From the NCBI RefSeq assembly GCF_011762225.1, contig NZ_JAASQI010000002.1:248001-312000 (forward strand): a stretch of DNA of 64,000 bases, written 5' to 3'. Origin of the DNA: Pseudochelatococcus lubricantis (GTDB lineage: Bacteria > Pseudomonadota > Alphaproteobacteria > Rhizobiales > Beijerinckiaceae). Made by a program: the position numbers and the translations under genes. Position 1 is the first letter of the stretch; each line of letters opens with the position of its first letter. The notes beneath the pieces are model-generated. The model was not told the DNA's origin, searched no databases, and saw only the letters and a list, made by a program, of their open reading frames with translations. Of the stretch, positions 32,364-40,610 are shown piece by piece.

Positions 32364-33307
32364 GAGCGCAATCACTTGATGACGCCATCCGCTCCGCCTG
32401 CCACGATGTTGGCATCGCTGTTCCGCGCCATGTATCTCCCGGAAAGTGGGCGCAATCTGCTGTAGACGGCAAGGCCAGAAGCAATAAATCCGGGCGCGTC
32501 CTGATCTTCGACGATGAGCAGGGCGGGATAGCGTGGAATTGGACCACCGGGCAGCAACAGGCATTTAGCTTGCGTGGCGATCCATCCGCAGCAGTCGTCA
32601 TCCGCCCCCGTCAGCGCGATCCTGATCGGGATAGACGCGAGAGGGATCGGCGCGAGGCGGTGGCGCGTATATGCCACGATATCGTTCACTCATGCCGAGA
32701 TGACGTGCATCCATATCTGGCGTCAAAGGGCTTCCCTGACGAAAGAGCGAAGGTGCATGACGATCCGCGCTGCCTGCTCCCAAGAAATGAGCTGGGAGAC
32801 CTGCTTGCCGGCGCAATGCCGACAAGTGATCAGCCGATGCTGATTGTTCCGGGATGGATCGGAGACAGGGTATCGACAGTCCAATTTATTACGGCAAGCG
32901 GTGAAAAAAAGAACATCCTCTCGGGGGCAATGAGCGGGGCATCGTATAGAATCGCCACGTCTCCCCGCAATGCACAGAATAGTAAAGAAATCGTATGCGA
33001 AGGCTTCGCTACGGCCTTGTCTGTTCGCGCGGCAATCCGTATATTAAATATACCAGCAACAATCAGATCAGCATTCTCAGCATCGAACGCTGCAAAGGTA
33101 GCATGTGCCATCCCGGGTGCATGGATCGCGGCGGATCATGATAGGCCGATTGAACATCTCGATGGTCTCGGCACAGGCGAGTTCTACGCAAGGAAATCCG
33201 GGTGCAAGTGGACAATGCCTGCCAGCCTCGGTGACTTTAATGATTTTCACATGGAGTGCGGCCTGAGATCAGTGGCCCTCCATTTTCGTGAGGTTTTTAT
33301 CTCGTGA
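32360..33307 (+). CDS. Toprim-domain primase/helicase-loader-like protein
   Basis: 315 residues. N-terminal 100 residues recall the zinc/N-terminal region of plasmid-type primases (GRVLIFDDEQGGIAWNWTTG). A Toprim_3 domain spans about 195-300: VCEGFATALSVRAA gives the catalytic Glu, AADHDRP the DxD, and MPASLGDFNDFH closes the fold. It should synthesise primers for phage replication. AT content rises toward its 3' end. 4-bp overlaps on both sides. Confidence 0.82.
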   Translation: MRAQSLDDAIRSACHDVGIAVPRHVSPGKWAQSAVDGKARSNKSGRVLIFDDEQGGIAWNWTTGQQQAFSLRGDPSAAVVIRPRQRDPDRDRRERDRREAVARICHDIVHSCRDDVHPYLASKGFPDERAKVHDDPRCLLPRNELGDLLAGAMPTSDQPMLIVPGWIGDRVSTVQFITASGEKKNILSGAMSGASYRIATSPRNAQNSKEIVCEGFATALSVRAAIRILNIPATIRSAFSASNAAKVACAIPGAWIAADHDRPIEHLDGLGTGEFYARKSGCKWTMPASLGDFNDFHMECGLRSVALHFREVFIS

Positions 33308-33705
33308 GCAAACATTTAAGAGGCAAAGACAGAAGGTCGTCGTCCCGCGCGAGACGGATTCGGGAATTTAAGGATAAGCTGTCAGAGCTTGGATACTCAA
33401 GTTACAGTGAGTATTTGAAAAGCTCGCATTGGCAAGATGTGAAGCGTCGTTTTTGGGCCAGCAAGCTGTCAAAAAACAAGTGTTGCAGCGGATGCGGGTC
33501 AAAGGGAAAGCTGTCTCTTCACCACAAAACTTACAAGAGAATTGGCGCCGAGTGGCTTGGCGATCTTGTTCAGGTATGTGACTCTTGTCATGATAAAATA
33601 CATACATTTGAAGAAGAGACATCATTTCACATCTTTGGCGCCACAAAGGGTGTCCTGAGAAAAGTAAGGCGCGAAAATGGTCTAACGTTCGAAGACGTTA
33701 GATAA
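33304..33705 (+). CDS. HNH endonuclease, relatively AT-rich
   Basis: 133 residues. CSGCGSKGKLSLHHKTYKRI followed by GAEWLGDLVQVCDSCHDKIH gives two CxxC zinc knuckles around an HH...N...H core. The N-terminus is very basic. Its codon use and base composition are clearly lower in GC than the surrounding phage, suggesting recent acquisition, as expected for a homing-type HNH gene. Shares a 4-bp overlap with the primase gene. Confidence 0.8.
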   Translation: MSKHLRGKDRRSSSRARRIREFKDKLSELGYSSYSEYLKSSHWQDVKRRFWASKLSKNKCCSGCGSKGKLSLHHKTYKRIGAEWLGDLVQVCDSCHDKIHTFEEETSFHIFGATKGVLRKVRRENGLTFEDVR

Positions 33706-33809
33706 GCAATACGGTGACCGCGCGGCCACTAAGCGCGCGGCCGATTTAGCTGACGGTCGAAGACGGTGGGGCTAAATACTGGACCATTTACCACGGGGCG
33801 GGGGCACAA

Positions 33810-33980
33810 ATGGAAGCGCAGTCCGAAAGAGCGAAGCGCGCCCCCCGGTGTAGTGACAATGACATCGCAAGTAGCGCTCAACGATTTGGGGAATGTCACG
33901 CCATCAAATCGGCCCAAGGCGGCGGCACGGCTCCGGCCAGCAAGATCGCGAAGGGTATAGGGACCACTCTGGCTTTTTAG
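33810..33980 (+). CDS. Possible 56-residue gene in the 356-bp gap before ssb
   Basis: Starts MEAQSERAKRAPRCSDNDIA with GGGGCGGGGG upstream and acceptable codons. No homologous motif. The gap 33706-34061 also holds a direct repeat CGCGCGGCC (two copies around 33720-33741) and an AT-rich stretch 34022-34061 (TAGATAGATAGTATATAGG) that could be the ssb promoter or an unwinding element. Low confidence. Confidence 0.3.
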   Translation: MEAQSERAKRAPRCSDNDIASSAQRFGECHAIKSAQGGGTAPASKIAKGIGTTLAF

Positions 33981-34061
33981 CCGGGGCTGGTCGTCCTATG
34001 CCCGACAACAACACTCTCCTACCAGCAATATCTTAGATAGATAGTATATAGGATAGAATAG

Positions 34062-34553
34062 ATGAGCATGAATCGCGTAATTCTAGTGGGCCGTGTTGGC
34101 AAAGACCCTGAAGTCCGTAGCTTCAATAACGGCGGCCGGGTTGCGAATTTCAGCCTCGCTACGTCCGAACGATGGAAAGACAAGGCCACGGGCGAACGCA
34201 AGGAAAAAACCGAATGGACGAACATCGTCGTGACCGGCGATGGGCTCGTCGGGGTTGTCGAGCGCTTTGTGCGCAAGGGCAGCCAGATCGGCATTGAAGG
34301 TAAGTTGCAGACCCGCAAATACCAGGATCGCGATGGCAACGAGCGGTCTGTAACAGAGGTCGTCGTGGGTGGCTTTGGTGGGAACGTCACGCTGCTCGAC
34401 AGCAAGCGCAGCGACGACGACAGCAGCTCATCGCGCCCTGCTGACACTGGGCGCTCCTATGGGGCTGCCAAGGCCGGGGACAGCTACGGCGGCGGCGGGG
34501 CGTATTCGAGCGATCTGGACGACGACATACCTTTCGCCTGCGAGTGGCGCTGA
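34062..34553 (+). CDS. ssb: Single-stranded DNA-binding protein
   Basis: 163 residues. OB-fold landmarks in order: MNRVILVGRVGKDPEVR, GGRVANFSLATSERWKDK, TEWTNIVV, and KYQDRDGNERSVTEVVV. A Ser/Gly-rich linker ends in the acidic tip DDDIPF that recruits partner proteins, but the tip is followed by ACEWR, whereas in most SSBs it is the very C-terminus. Coats single strands in phage replication and should cooperate with the Sak4-like ATPase at 17022. Confidence 0.95.
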   Translation: MSMNRVILVGRVGKDPEVRSFNNGGRVANFSLATSERWKDKATGERKEKTEWTNIVVTGDGLVGVVERFVRKGSQIGIEGKLQTRKYQDRDGNERSVTEVVVGGFGGNVTLLDSKRSDDDSSSSRPADTGRSYGAAKAGDSYGGGGAYSSDLDDDIPFACEWR

Positions 34554-35008
34554 TGATCCTCTCCGCACAGACCATCCGCAGGCTTGGCCTTGTATCCCCG
34601 CTACATGAGCGGGGAGTGGCCCATGGGATGACCTTTGGGCTATCGGCTTGCGGTGTGGACCTGACGCTTGGCGAAAGCGTGATCCTGCCTCCCAAGACAC
34701 AGGTCAATAGCTTCGTGCGGGAGCGGATCGCTCTCCCGGCGAATATACGCGGAAAGATCGAGAATAAATCCACGCTGGCACGCATGGGCATTGACGCCAG
34801 TGCCACGACTAATGCGGAGCCAGGCTGGGAAGGATACCTGACCGTCGAGATTTACAATCGAGGCTGGTGGATCAAGCGGCTGCGAAAGGGCACGCCAATC
34901 ATCCAGATCGTCTTTGAATATCTCGACGAGCCTACAGAGCGTCCCTATGCGGGCAAATATCAGGGACAGCCGGCACGGGCGATTGGTGCAATACTGGAGG
35001 GCAATTGA
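34553..35008 (+). CDS. dcd: dCTP deaminase / dUTPase-family protein
   Basis: 151 residues from the ATG that overlaps the ssb stop (TGATG). GMTFGLSACGVDLTLGES, IENKSTLARMGIDASATTNAEPGWEGYLTVEIYN split around the catalytic region, and TPIIQIVFEYLD match dCTP deaminases. It makes dUTP (or dUMP if bifunctional) for thymidylate supply during phage DNA synthesis. Confidence 0.88.
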   Translation: MILSAQTIRRLGLVSPLHERGVAHGMTFGLSACGVDLTLGESVILPPKTQVNSFVRERIALPANIRGKIENKSTLARMGIDASATTNAEPGWEGYLTVEIYNRGWWIKRLRKGTPIIQIVFEYLDEPTERPYAGKYQGQPARAIGAILEGN

Positions 35009-35638
35009 GTGGGCAGGAAGACTCGTAGAAGGCAGGCGAAGCGCACGCCATCCGGCGCCATCTCGCGCGCCGGTATCAACCAAGACCAGCGCGCCACAGT
35101 GCTCGCGCAGCCGCATCGTCGCTGGCTTCCGGAGACCGCTCGCAAAGACCAGAGAGCGGAGAGTGCGCTGGGGCGGCTCTATCTTGCAGGGTATCTCACG
35201 GAGGGGCAGGTCGTGGCCGGTGAGCGCTGGCGCCGGTTGATGGCAGACTATGCGCGAGTGATAGACGCACCGCGGCCAACGTCTGGCGTGCTGGCGCGGA
35301 TGATCGAGGAGGCGGCAGGCCCTGACACAGAGCCGCCGCCTGATGATGAGGCGGGTCAGGGCGGGGCAGTGTCGGATGAGGAGTTTCGCGATTTTGTCCT
35401 TGAAGCGTTCCGTTCAGCGCGCAATGAGATTGCTGCTCGGGACGCCTCGGGCGCGGTGGCGATGTCCATTACGCAGGTCGTTATCGATGACATGGACGTG
35501 CGGGATATCACGCACCTGATCGTAGGCCTCCATTCGCTCGCCACGTTCTGGCGGACGTTCGACGATGGATATCGCCCGATCCGTGCAATTCGAGCGGCTA
35601 AGGACGAAAATCCACAGATTCACGACGCGGCCCCTTGA
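35009..35638 (+). CDS. Phage protein of unknown function at end of early operon (possible regulator)
   Basis: 209 residues with a GTG start abutting the dcd stop. ALGRLYLAGYLTEGQVVAGERW-RRLMADYARVIDAPRPTSG is a block conserved in alphaproteobacterial phages at this position, followed by an acidic linker and a helical end. A late-gene regulator is possible because the gene is last before the terminator and the late genes; unproven. Confidence 0.65.
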   Translation: MGRKTRRRQAKRTPSGAISRAGINQDQRATVLAQPHRRWLPETARKDQRAESALGRLYLAGYLTEGQVVAGERWRRLMADYARVIDAPRPTSGVLARMIEEAAGPDTEPPPDDEAGQGGAVSDEEFRDFVLEAFRSARNEIAARDASGAVAMSITQVVIDDMDVRDITHLIVGLHSLATFWRTFDDGYRPIRAIRAAKDENPQIHDAAP

Positions 35639-35691
35639 CGTTCGTGATTCGTTGTGCGATGTTTAGCGCACGATAGGTAGTGTGGACGAAT

Positions 35692-35720
35692 AACGCTCGG
35701 GCTGTGGCTCGGGCGTTTTT
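35692..35720 (+). terminator. Strong Rho-independent terminator closing the early right operon
   Basis: AACGCTCGGGC (35692-35702), loop TGTG, GCTCGGGCGTT (35707-35717): 11 pairs including two G-U, followed by TTT. It lies 54 bp after the preceding stop codon, so late genes need antitermination or a new promoter. Confidence 0.85.
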
Positions 35721-35749
35721 GCGTTCATGGCCCCACTCGCGAGGCCGCC

Positions 35750-35854
35750 ATGTCCCGAAACATTCTGATCGAACTTGCCGCGCCATATGCCATGGCGGCG
35801 CAGGTTGCGTTCTGTCCGGCGCTATTCTGGTGCTGGCTGTTCCCCTCCCGTTGA
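35750..35854 (+). CDS. Possible 34-residue hydrophobic peptide
   Basis: MSRNILIELAAPYAMAAQVA... ending FWCWLFPSR. One hydrophobic stretch. No good ribosome site. Low confidence. Confidence 0.3.
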   Translation: MSRNILIELAAPYAMAAQVAFCPALFWCWLFPSR

Positions 35855-35869
35855 AACACGGAGTCTATG

Positions 35870-36173
35870 ATGTCTGAAGGTGCATTTGCCGGTAGCATCA
35901 CATTCACCACCGACGATGAAGGCAATCGGCGGGTGGCATTCACGCTCAGCCAGCCCGCCTCGTTCAGCGCCACTGAGGTGCTGGAGAGCGAGGACGGTCG
36001 CAGCGAGGTCAGCATCGACATCGTGCCCCCCGGATGTCACGGAGCCGCATTTCATCGAGTGCGATGACGGCGATGAGGGCGAGGAGCTGGAATTCTGCGA
36101 GGGCGTCGAGCCCGGCGCCGGTGACGATCTCCCGCTTGCGGCGGAGGGGCGTATCCATGTCGTGCAGCACTGA
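35870..36173 (+). pseudogene. Acidic small phage gene split by a C6 tract
   Basis: The first frame (MSEGAFAGSITFTTDDEGNR...) runs to a stop at 36067, but after the run of six C at 36026-36031 good codon use moves to the other frame, reading PPDVTEPHFIECDDGDEGEE and on to a stop at 36173. With five C the gene would be a single 100-residue acidic protein. The following gene's start overlaps 36173, fitting the longer product. Mutation, sequence error or recoding cannot be told apart here. Confidence 0.55.
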
Positions 36174-36339
36174 GGCACTTGCCAACAAAGCCGAGCGCCG
36201 CCGTGTCGAGGCGCTCATGGCCGCTGTAGAGGTGGCCGGCTGGCAGCGCTCCGTCAGCGAGCCTGAGGAGATCATCGACATTGCTCGGGAGTTCGTGGGG
36301 TTCCTCCGCGGTGACGATGAGGACGCCCACGATGAATGA
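36157..36339 (+). CDS. Small helical prophage protein
   Basis: 60 residues, MSCSTEALANKAERRRVEAL, acidic C-terminus. GGAGGGGC upstream. Overlaps the end of the split gene by 17 bp and the next start by 8 bp. Confidence 0.5.
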   Translation: MSCSTEALANKAERRRVEALMAAVEVAGWQRSVSEPEEIIDIAREFVGFLRGDDEDAHDE

Positions 36340-36466
36340 CGTGCTGGCTTTCCTCAACAGCCTGTTCTCGGTGGTGGCCGGCCTGTCGCTGGTTTTGTTC
36401 GGTCTCTCATGGCTGACGCTGCTGCCGAGCCTCGGCTTGGCATGGGCGATGGGCTGGATCCAATGA
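36332..36466 (+). CDS. 44-residue membrane peptide
   Basis: MNDVLAFLNSLFSVVAGLSL then a hydrophobic end (WLTLLPSLGLAWAMGWIQ): one or two membrane spans. Overlaps the preceding gene by 8 bp. Could be a small holin-like protein but far from any endolysin; function unknown. Confidence 0.5.
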   Translation: MNDVLAFLNSLFSVVAGLSLVLFGLSWLTLLPSLGLAWAMGWIQ

Positions 36467-36573
36467 TGTTGGCGGGCCGGCTGTCTACCGGTGCCGCCTT
36501 GAAATCCTGCCAATAGCAGGCGGCTGCATGATCGGCGGTCGGCGAGCGGGCCTCGGTTACGCTCGCAGTCAAT

Positions 36574-36771
36574 TCATCGCGCCTTGTACGGCTCCATCAG
36601 ATGGACCAGTGCTCGGCATGCAAGGGCAGTGCGACGGTCGGCGCCGCGTTGTTTCATTGCCGCAATCGAGTTCGGGTGCATGCCCAATAGCCGGGCGCAT
36701 TCGGCGTCTATAGCGGCAATGCGCTTCGCCTTCATGTCGGCGACCCATGCGGACACGTCTGCGGGCGTCAT
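36574..36771 (-). CDS. Small leftward helix-turn-helix regulator
   Basis: 65 residues from ATG 36771 (a TTG nine codons earlier with AGGA upstream is an alternative). ECARLLGMHPNSIAAMKQRG is a helix-turn-helix; RRTALACRALVHLMEPY closes a Cro-like fold. It lies against the rightward late genes. The shared upstream region has repeated ATCACAGT/CACAGT elements (36810-36860) that could be its operators, and may time late transcription. Confidence 0.6.
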   Translation of the reverse strand: MTPADVSAWVADMKAKRIAAIDAECARLLGMHPNSIAAMKQRGADRRTALACRALVHLMEPYKAR

Positions 36772-36915
36772 CGTGGGGGTGGCATCGGGCGCGGTCAAAT
36801 CACAGTTCCTGTGGCTCCGTTGACTATAGAGGCACAGTATCACAGTCGCTGGTGGTGACCGCCGTTTTTTGCTGCTCGGCGCGCGCTGGGCGGCTTTTCT
36901 GTATGAGGATATGAG

Positions 36916-37293
36916 ATGACTGATCGTCGCTATCAGGCGCTGGAACTGGCCATCAGGGCGGGAAGCCCGGAGCGCGCTGATGAGTTTTATCGCTGGCTGG
37001 AAACTGGTCGGTGGGGCGATGAGGCCCCGGCTGCCGTACTCTTCGCCGGTGTGGTGACAGATGGGAAGGTGCTGGTCGCCTATCAGGCGCTGCCTTGGGG
37101 GCACGCTTGGCCAGAGTATCTAGTTAATACGGATGGCGACCGCGTCTCGTTTGTCGTCGATCGAGACGGCGATTGGCCTTATGCCAGGGTTGATGAGGGC
37201 GTCACCGGGCCGCTGTGGGGCGTGTACCTGCGCAAGGTGCAGTATGACCCGGTTACGGTCGAGGATATCGCTTCGGATGCCACGGCATCCTGA
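36916..37293 (+). CDS. Prophage protein of unknown function preceding the terminase
   Basis: 125 residues, GAGGATATGAG upstream. Acidic with several Trp/Tyr; two beta-rich parts (APAAVLFAGVVTDGKVLVAY, VSFVVDRDGDWPYARV). No family recognised. First gene of the probable late transcript. Confidence 0.55.
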   Translation: MTDRRYQALELAIRAGSPERADEFYRWLETGRWGDEAPAAVLFAGVVTDGKVLVAYQALPWGHAWPEYLVNTDGDRVSFVVDRDGDWPYARVDEGVTGPLWGVYLRKVQYDPVTVEDIASDATAS

Positions 37294-37341
37294 CCGCTGT
37301 TGGCGCCAAACTGATGCCAGTGGCGATGGAGGGTTAAAGAG

Positions 37342-37908
37342 ATGGCGCTGACACCAAGGCAGGGCCGTTTCGTCGACGAATACATGAAAAGCCTGAATGC
37401 GACGCAGGCTGCGATCAGGGCGGGCTACAGCGCGAAGACGGCAGACGTCCAAGGGCCGCAGTTGCTTCGGAAAACTTCGGTTGCGAATGAGTTGGCGAAA
37501 CGTCAGGGCCGGCTTGCTGCGAAGACGGAAATCACCAAGGACCGAATTGTCGCTGAACTTGCGAAGCTAGCATTTTACGATGTCCGCAAGGCAGTGAAGT
37601 GGGGGCCGGGCGAGTACGAAAAGGCGCTCGATGACGGCACGGTAGCGCGGTCATCTGGCGTGCTGCTGATCGACAGCGATGACCTGGATGCCGAGACGGC
37701 GGCGGCGATTTCCGAGGTCGGGAACACCCGAGACGGCGTGAAGATCAAGTTCCACGACAAGCGCGGTGCTCTGGTCGATCTGGCGAAGATGCTCGGGATG
37801 TACGACGGCGGGAAGGACGACGATGACGACCCTCCGCCGTTGCACATCAAGATCGACGTGCGGGACGCGGTGAGCGATGTCCGCGTTACCAAGCCTGAGC
37901 CTGAGTAA
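37342..37908 (+). CDS. terS: Terminase small subunit
   Basis: 188 residues. TPRQGRFVDEYMKSLNATQA-AIRAGYSAKTADVQG is the Terminase_2 helix-turn-helix that recognises the packaging site, followed by an oligomerisation coil and an acidic end. Its stop lies 32 bp inside the large-subunit gene, the usual coupling. Confidence 0.93.
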   Translation: MALTPRQGRFVDEYMKSLNATQAAIRAGYSAKTADVQGPQLLRKTSVANELAKRQGRLAAKTEITKDRIVAELAKLAFYDVRKAVKWGPGEYEKALDDGTVARSSGVLLIDSDDLDAETAAAISEVGNTRDGVKIKFHDKRGALVDLAKMLGMYDGGKDDDDDPPPLHIKIDVRDAVSDVRVTKPEPE

Positions 37909-39157
37909 GCCGCAAGCGATCTTTCTGAAGGGGCTCGATACCAAGTTCAGGGCGTATGTCGGCGGGTTCGGGTCCGGCAAGACAATGGTCGGCTGCATCG
38001 ACCTGTTGCTGTTCGCCGGAGAACACCCCGGAACGGTGCAGGGATATTTCGCCCCGACATATCGAGACATCCGGGACACGTTCTGGCCGACTCTGGAAGA
38101 GGCCGCAGAGATGATCGGCTTCCGGCTGTCCGTCCGGAAGGCCGACAAGGAGGTCCATCTCTACCGAGGTCGGGTATATTACGGCCTAATCATCTGCCGG
38201 TCGATGGATGAGCCGGGCAGTATCGTCGGGTTCAAGATCGCCCGCGCTCTCGTCGATGAGATCGATGTGATGCCGACCGACAAGGCGCTGACTGCGTGGC
38301 GTAAGATCATCGCTCGCATGCGGCTCGTCATTCCGGGTGTTGTGAATGGCATCGGCGTGACGACGACGCCGGAGGGGTTCAAGTTCGTCTATCAGACGTT
38401 TGCGTCCGGTAGTCGGCGCGACTATTCGATGGTGCAGGCGAGCACCTACGAGAATGCGCGGTTTCTGCCGCCCGACTATATCCAGTCGCTGAGGGATAGT
38501 TACACCGAGGAATTGATTTCCGCCTATCTGATGGGCGGGTTCGTCAACCTCACCAGCGGGACGGTCTATCGGAACTACAACCGGGTGTTGCGCCGGTCGA
38601 CGGAAACGATACGAGACGGCGAGGACCTCCATATCGGGCAGGACTTCAACGTCGGCAATATGGCATCGGTCGTTTATGTAGAGAGGCCGGTCGGCGAAAG
38701 GCCTGGCTGGCATGCTGTGGGCGAACTGACAGGGGTTCTGGATACGCCCGATCTGATTGCGGCGATCAACGCGAAGTGGCAGGGGCACAAGATTCACATC
38801 TACCCAGACGCCACTGGCAAGAGCCGTAAGACGGTTGATGCTTCGCTATCGGACATCGCGCTGCTGAGGCAGGCGAGGTACGTGGTCCATGCACGAGACA
38901 GCAACCCGGCAGTTAAAGACAGGATCAACGCAGTCAACACTGGCTACGCGAAAGGCCGGCTGTGGCTGAACGACAAGGCTTGCCCTCGATATGCGGAGGC
39001 GCAGGAGCAGCAAGCCTATGACAAGAACGGAATGCCGGACAAGACAACGGGCCACGATCACCTGAATGATGCAGGTGGGTATGTGGTGAATTGGGTTATG
39101 CCGGTAGTGAAACCCGGTGTTGTGCCCGTGGTCGGCAGCTACTCAATCAGGCGGTGA
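37877..39157 (+). CDS. terL: Terminase large subunit
   Basis: 426 residues. Walker A GGFGSGKT (29-36), Walker B RALVDEID (about 116-123), motif TTTPEG (coupling), and an RNase H-like nuclease with HIGQDFNVG, IYPDATGK and HDHLNDAGGY bearing the acidic residues. It pumps and cuts phage DNA at the portal. Domain order is typical of the Terminase_6 family. Confidence 0.95.
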   Translation: MSALPSLSLSKPQAIFLKGLDTKFRAYVGGFGSGKTMVGCIDLLLFAGEHPGTVQGYFAPTYRDIRDTFWPTLEEAAEMIGFRLSVRKADKEVHLYRGRVYYGLIICRSMDEPGSIVGFKIARALVDEIDVMPTDKALTAWRKIIARMRLVIPGVVNGIGVTTTPEGFKFVYQTFASGSRRDYSMVQASTYENARFLPPDYIQSLRDSYTEELISAYLMGGFVNLTSGTVYRNYNRVLRRSTETIRDGEDLHIGQDFNVGNMASVVYVERPVGERPGWHAVGELTGVLDTPDLIAAINAKWQGHKIHIYPDATGKSRKTVDASLSDIALLRQARYVVHARDSNPAVKDRINAVNTGYAKGRLWLNDKACPRYAEAQEQQAYDKNGMPDKTTGHDHLNDAGGYVVNWVMPVVKPGVVPVVGSYSIRR

Positions 39158-39161
39158 GACG

Positions 39162-40610
39162 ATGGCAGTCAACACGGATAACCCGGCGGCGCCGTCCTCG
39201 GCCTATGAGGCCATGCGTCCCGCGTGGGAGCTGGTCGACGATATCCGCGCCGGAATCGATCGGGTCCGCGCGGCGGGGAAGCGCCATCTGCCGCAGTACG
39301 AGGAAGAGGACGAGGCGGAGTATCGCCGCCGGTTGAGCACGGCACCGTGGCGGCCGGAGTTCAACGACGCGCTACGATCGCTCGTGTCCAAGCCGTTCAG
39401 CAAGGATGTCGCGCTTCAGGGTAGCATCTCGCAGCGGATCGCAGACATCGCCGAGGACGTCGATACGCGCGGCAACAGCCTGACGGTGTTCGCACGGTCA
39501 CTGTTTGAGGGTGGGATTGCTGACGGAATGGGCGCCATCCTCGTCGATTATCCGCAGGTCGGTGACGGTATCACGCTGGCGCAGGAGAGGGCATCTGGCG
39601 CACGGCCCTATTGGGTGAGCATCCCTGCTCGCAGCCTGATTGCGGTCTATACTGACATCATCGATGGCAAGGAGACGGTGACGCATGCGCGCATTCGCGA
39701 GCGATCCGTCGAGCGTGAAGGCTTCGGCGAGAAGACGATTGACCGCGTCCGCGTGCTGGAGCCGGGCCGGTGGGAGCTGTGGCAGGCCGAGACAACGGGC
39801 GCTGCGGGACCGGGATACACGTCCGCACTGACCAAGGTGGCGGAAGGCCGGTCGTCGCTTGGGTATGTCCCGCTGGTGCTCTACTACGTCGGCGAGCGGG
39901 ATGGTGCGCAGATTGTGCGCCCCCCGCTGATCGATCTGGCACACATGCAGATCGAGTTGTATCAGGCCATGTCCCGCAAGGACGAGGTGCTGACGTTCGC
40001 GGCGTCTCCGATGCTTTGCGGATCAGGGTTCGTGCTGGAGGGCGATCAGAGGATCCCTGTCGGGCCGAAACGGGTGCTTTATGCCCCGCCGGACGCTGGG
40101 GGATCACCCACTTCGTGGAGCTACATCAGCCCCGACGCGGCGAACATCGGCCAAATTCGCGAGGACATCCGCGACCTGATTGCCGACATGCGCCGGTTGG
40201 GCATGCAGCCGCTTACGCAACAGGCAGGCGGCATCACGGCGACGGCGACCAGCGTGGAGTCGGCAAAGGCGCATAGCGCATTGCAGACGTGGGCCGTGGG
40301 GCTGAAGGACGCGCTCGAACAGGCGCTAGCGATCACGGCGGACTGGCTGGGCGAGAAGATTGAGGCCGAGGTGTTCGTCGATACCGATTTCGTGGTCGGG
40401 TCGGGCGACAGCCAGGAGTTGACGACGCTGCAATCGGCTCGCACCTCGCGCGACATCTCGCGTGATACGTATTGGGATGAGCTGCGCCGTCGAGGCATCC
40501 TCGGGCCGCAGTTCGACAAGGCGGTCGAGGCCGATCGATTGGCTAAGGACGATGAGCGAGTGGAACTAACCGGCGATCCGTTAGAGCTTGAGGGCGCCAA
40601 GAATGGCTGA
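39162..40610 (+). CDS. Phage portal protein (DUF4055 family)
   Basis: 482 residues from MAVNTDNPAA, four bases after terL. GIADGMGAILVDYPQ, ARPYWVSIPARSLIAV and QTWAVGLKDALEQALAITAD fit the DUF4055 portal group. The ring it forms is the entrance for DNA. Its end overlaps the MuF gene by 8 bp. Confidence 0.88.
   Translation: MAVNTDNPAAPSSAYEAMRPAWELVDDIRAGIDRVRAAGKRHLPQYEEEDEAEYRRRLSTAPWRPEFNDALRSLVSKPFSKDVALQGSISQRIADIAEDVDTRGNSLTVFARSLFEGGIADGMGAILVDYPQVGDGITLAQERASGARPYWVSIPARSLIAVYTDIIDGKETVTHARIRERSVEREGFGEKTIDRVRVLEPGRWELWQAETTGAAGPGYTSALTKVAEGRSSLGYVPLVLYYVGERDGAQIVRPPLIDLAHMQIELYQAMSRKDEVLTFAASPMLCGSGFVLEGDQRIPVGPKRVLYAPPDAGGSPTSWSYISPDAANIGQIREDIRDLIADMRRLGMQPLTQQAGGITATATSVESAKAHSALQTWAVGLKDALEQALAITADWLGEKIEAEVFVDTDFVVGSGDSQELTTLQSARTSRDISRDTYWDELRRRGILGPQFDKAVEADRLAKDDERVELTGDPLELEGAKNG

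Noticed and set aside
33766-33960. 64-codon frame before ssb
   Set aside because: Poor codon choice and no ribosome site; the overlapping frame at 33810 is slightly better and is listed with low confidence.
36332-36466. Holin
   Set aside because: A 44-residue membrane peptide fits the size, but no endolysin or spanin is nearby and it lies at the early-late boundary.
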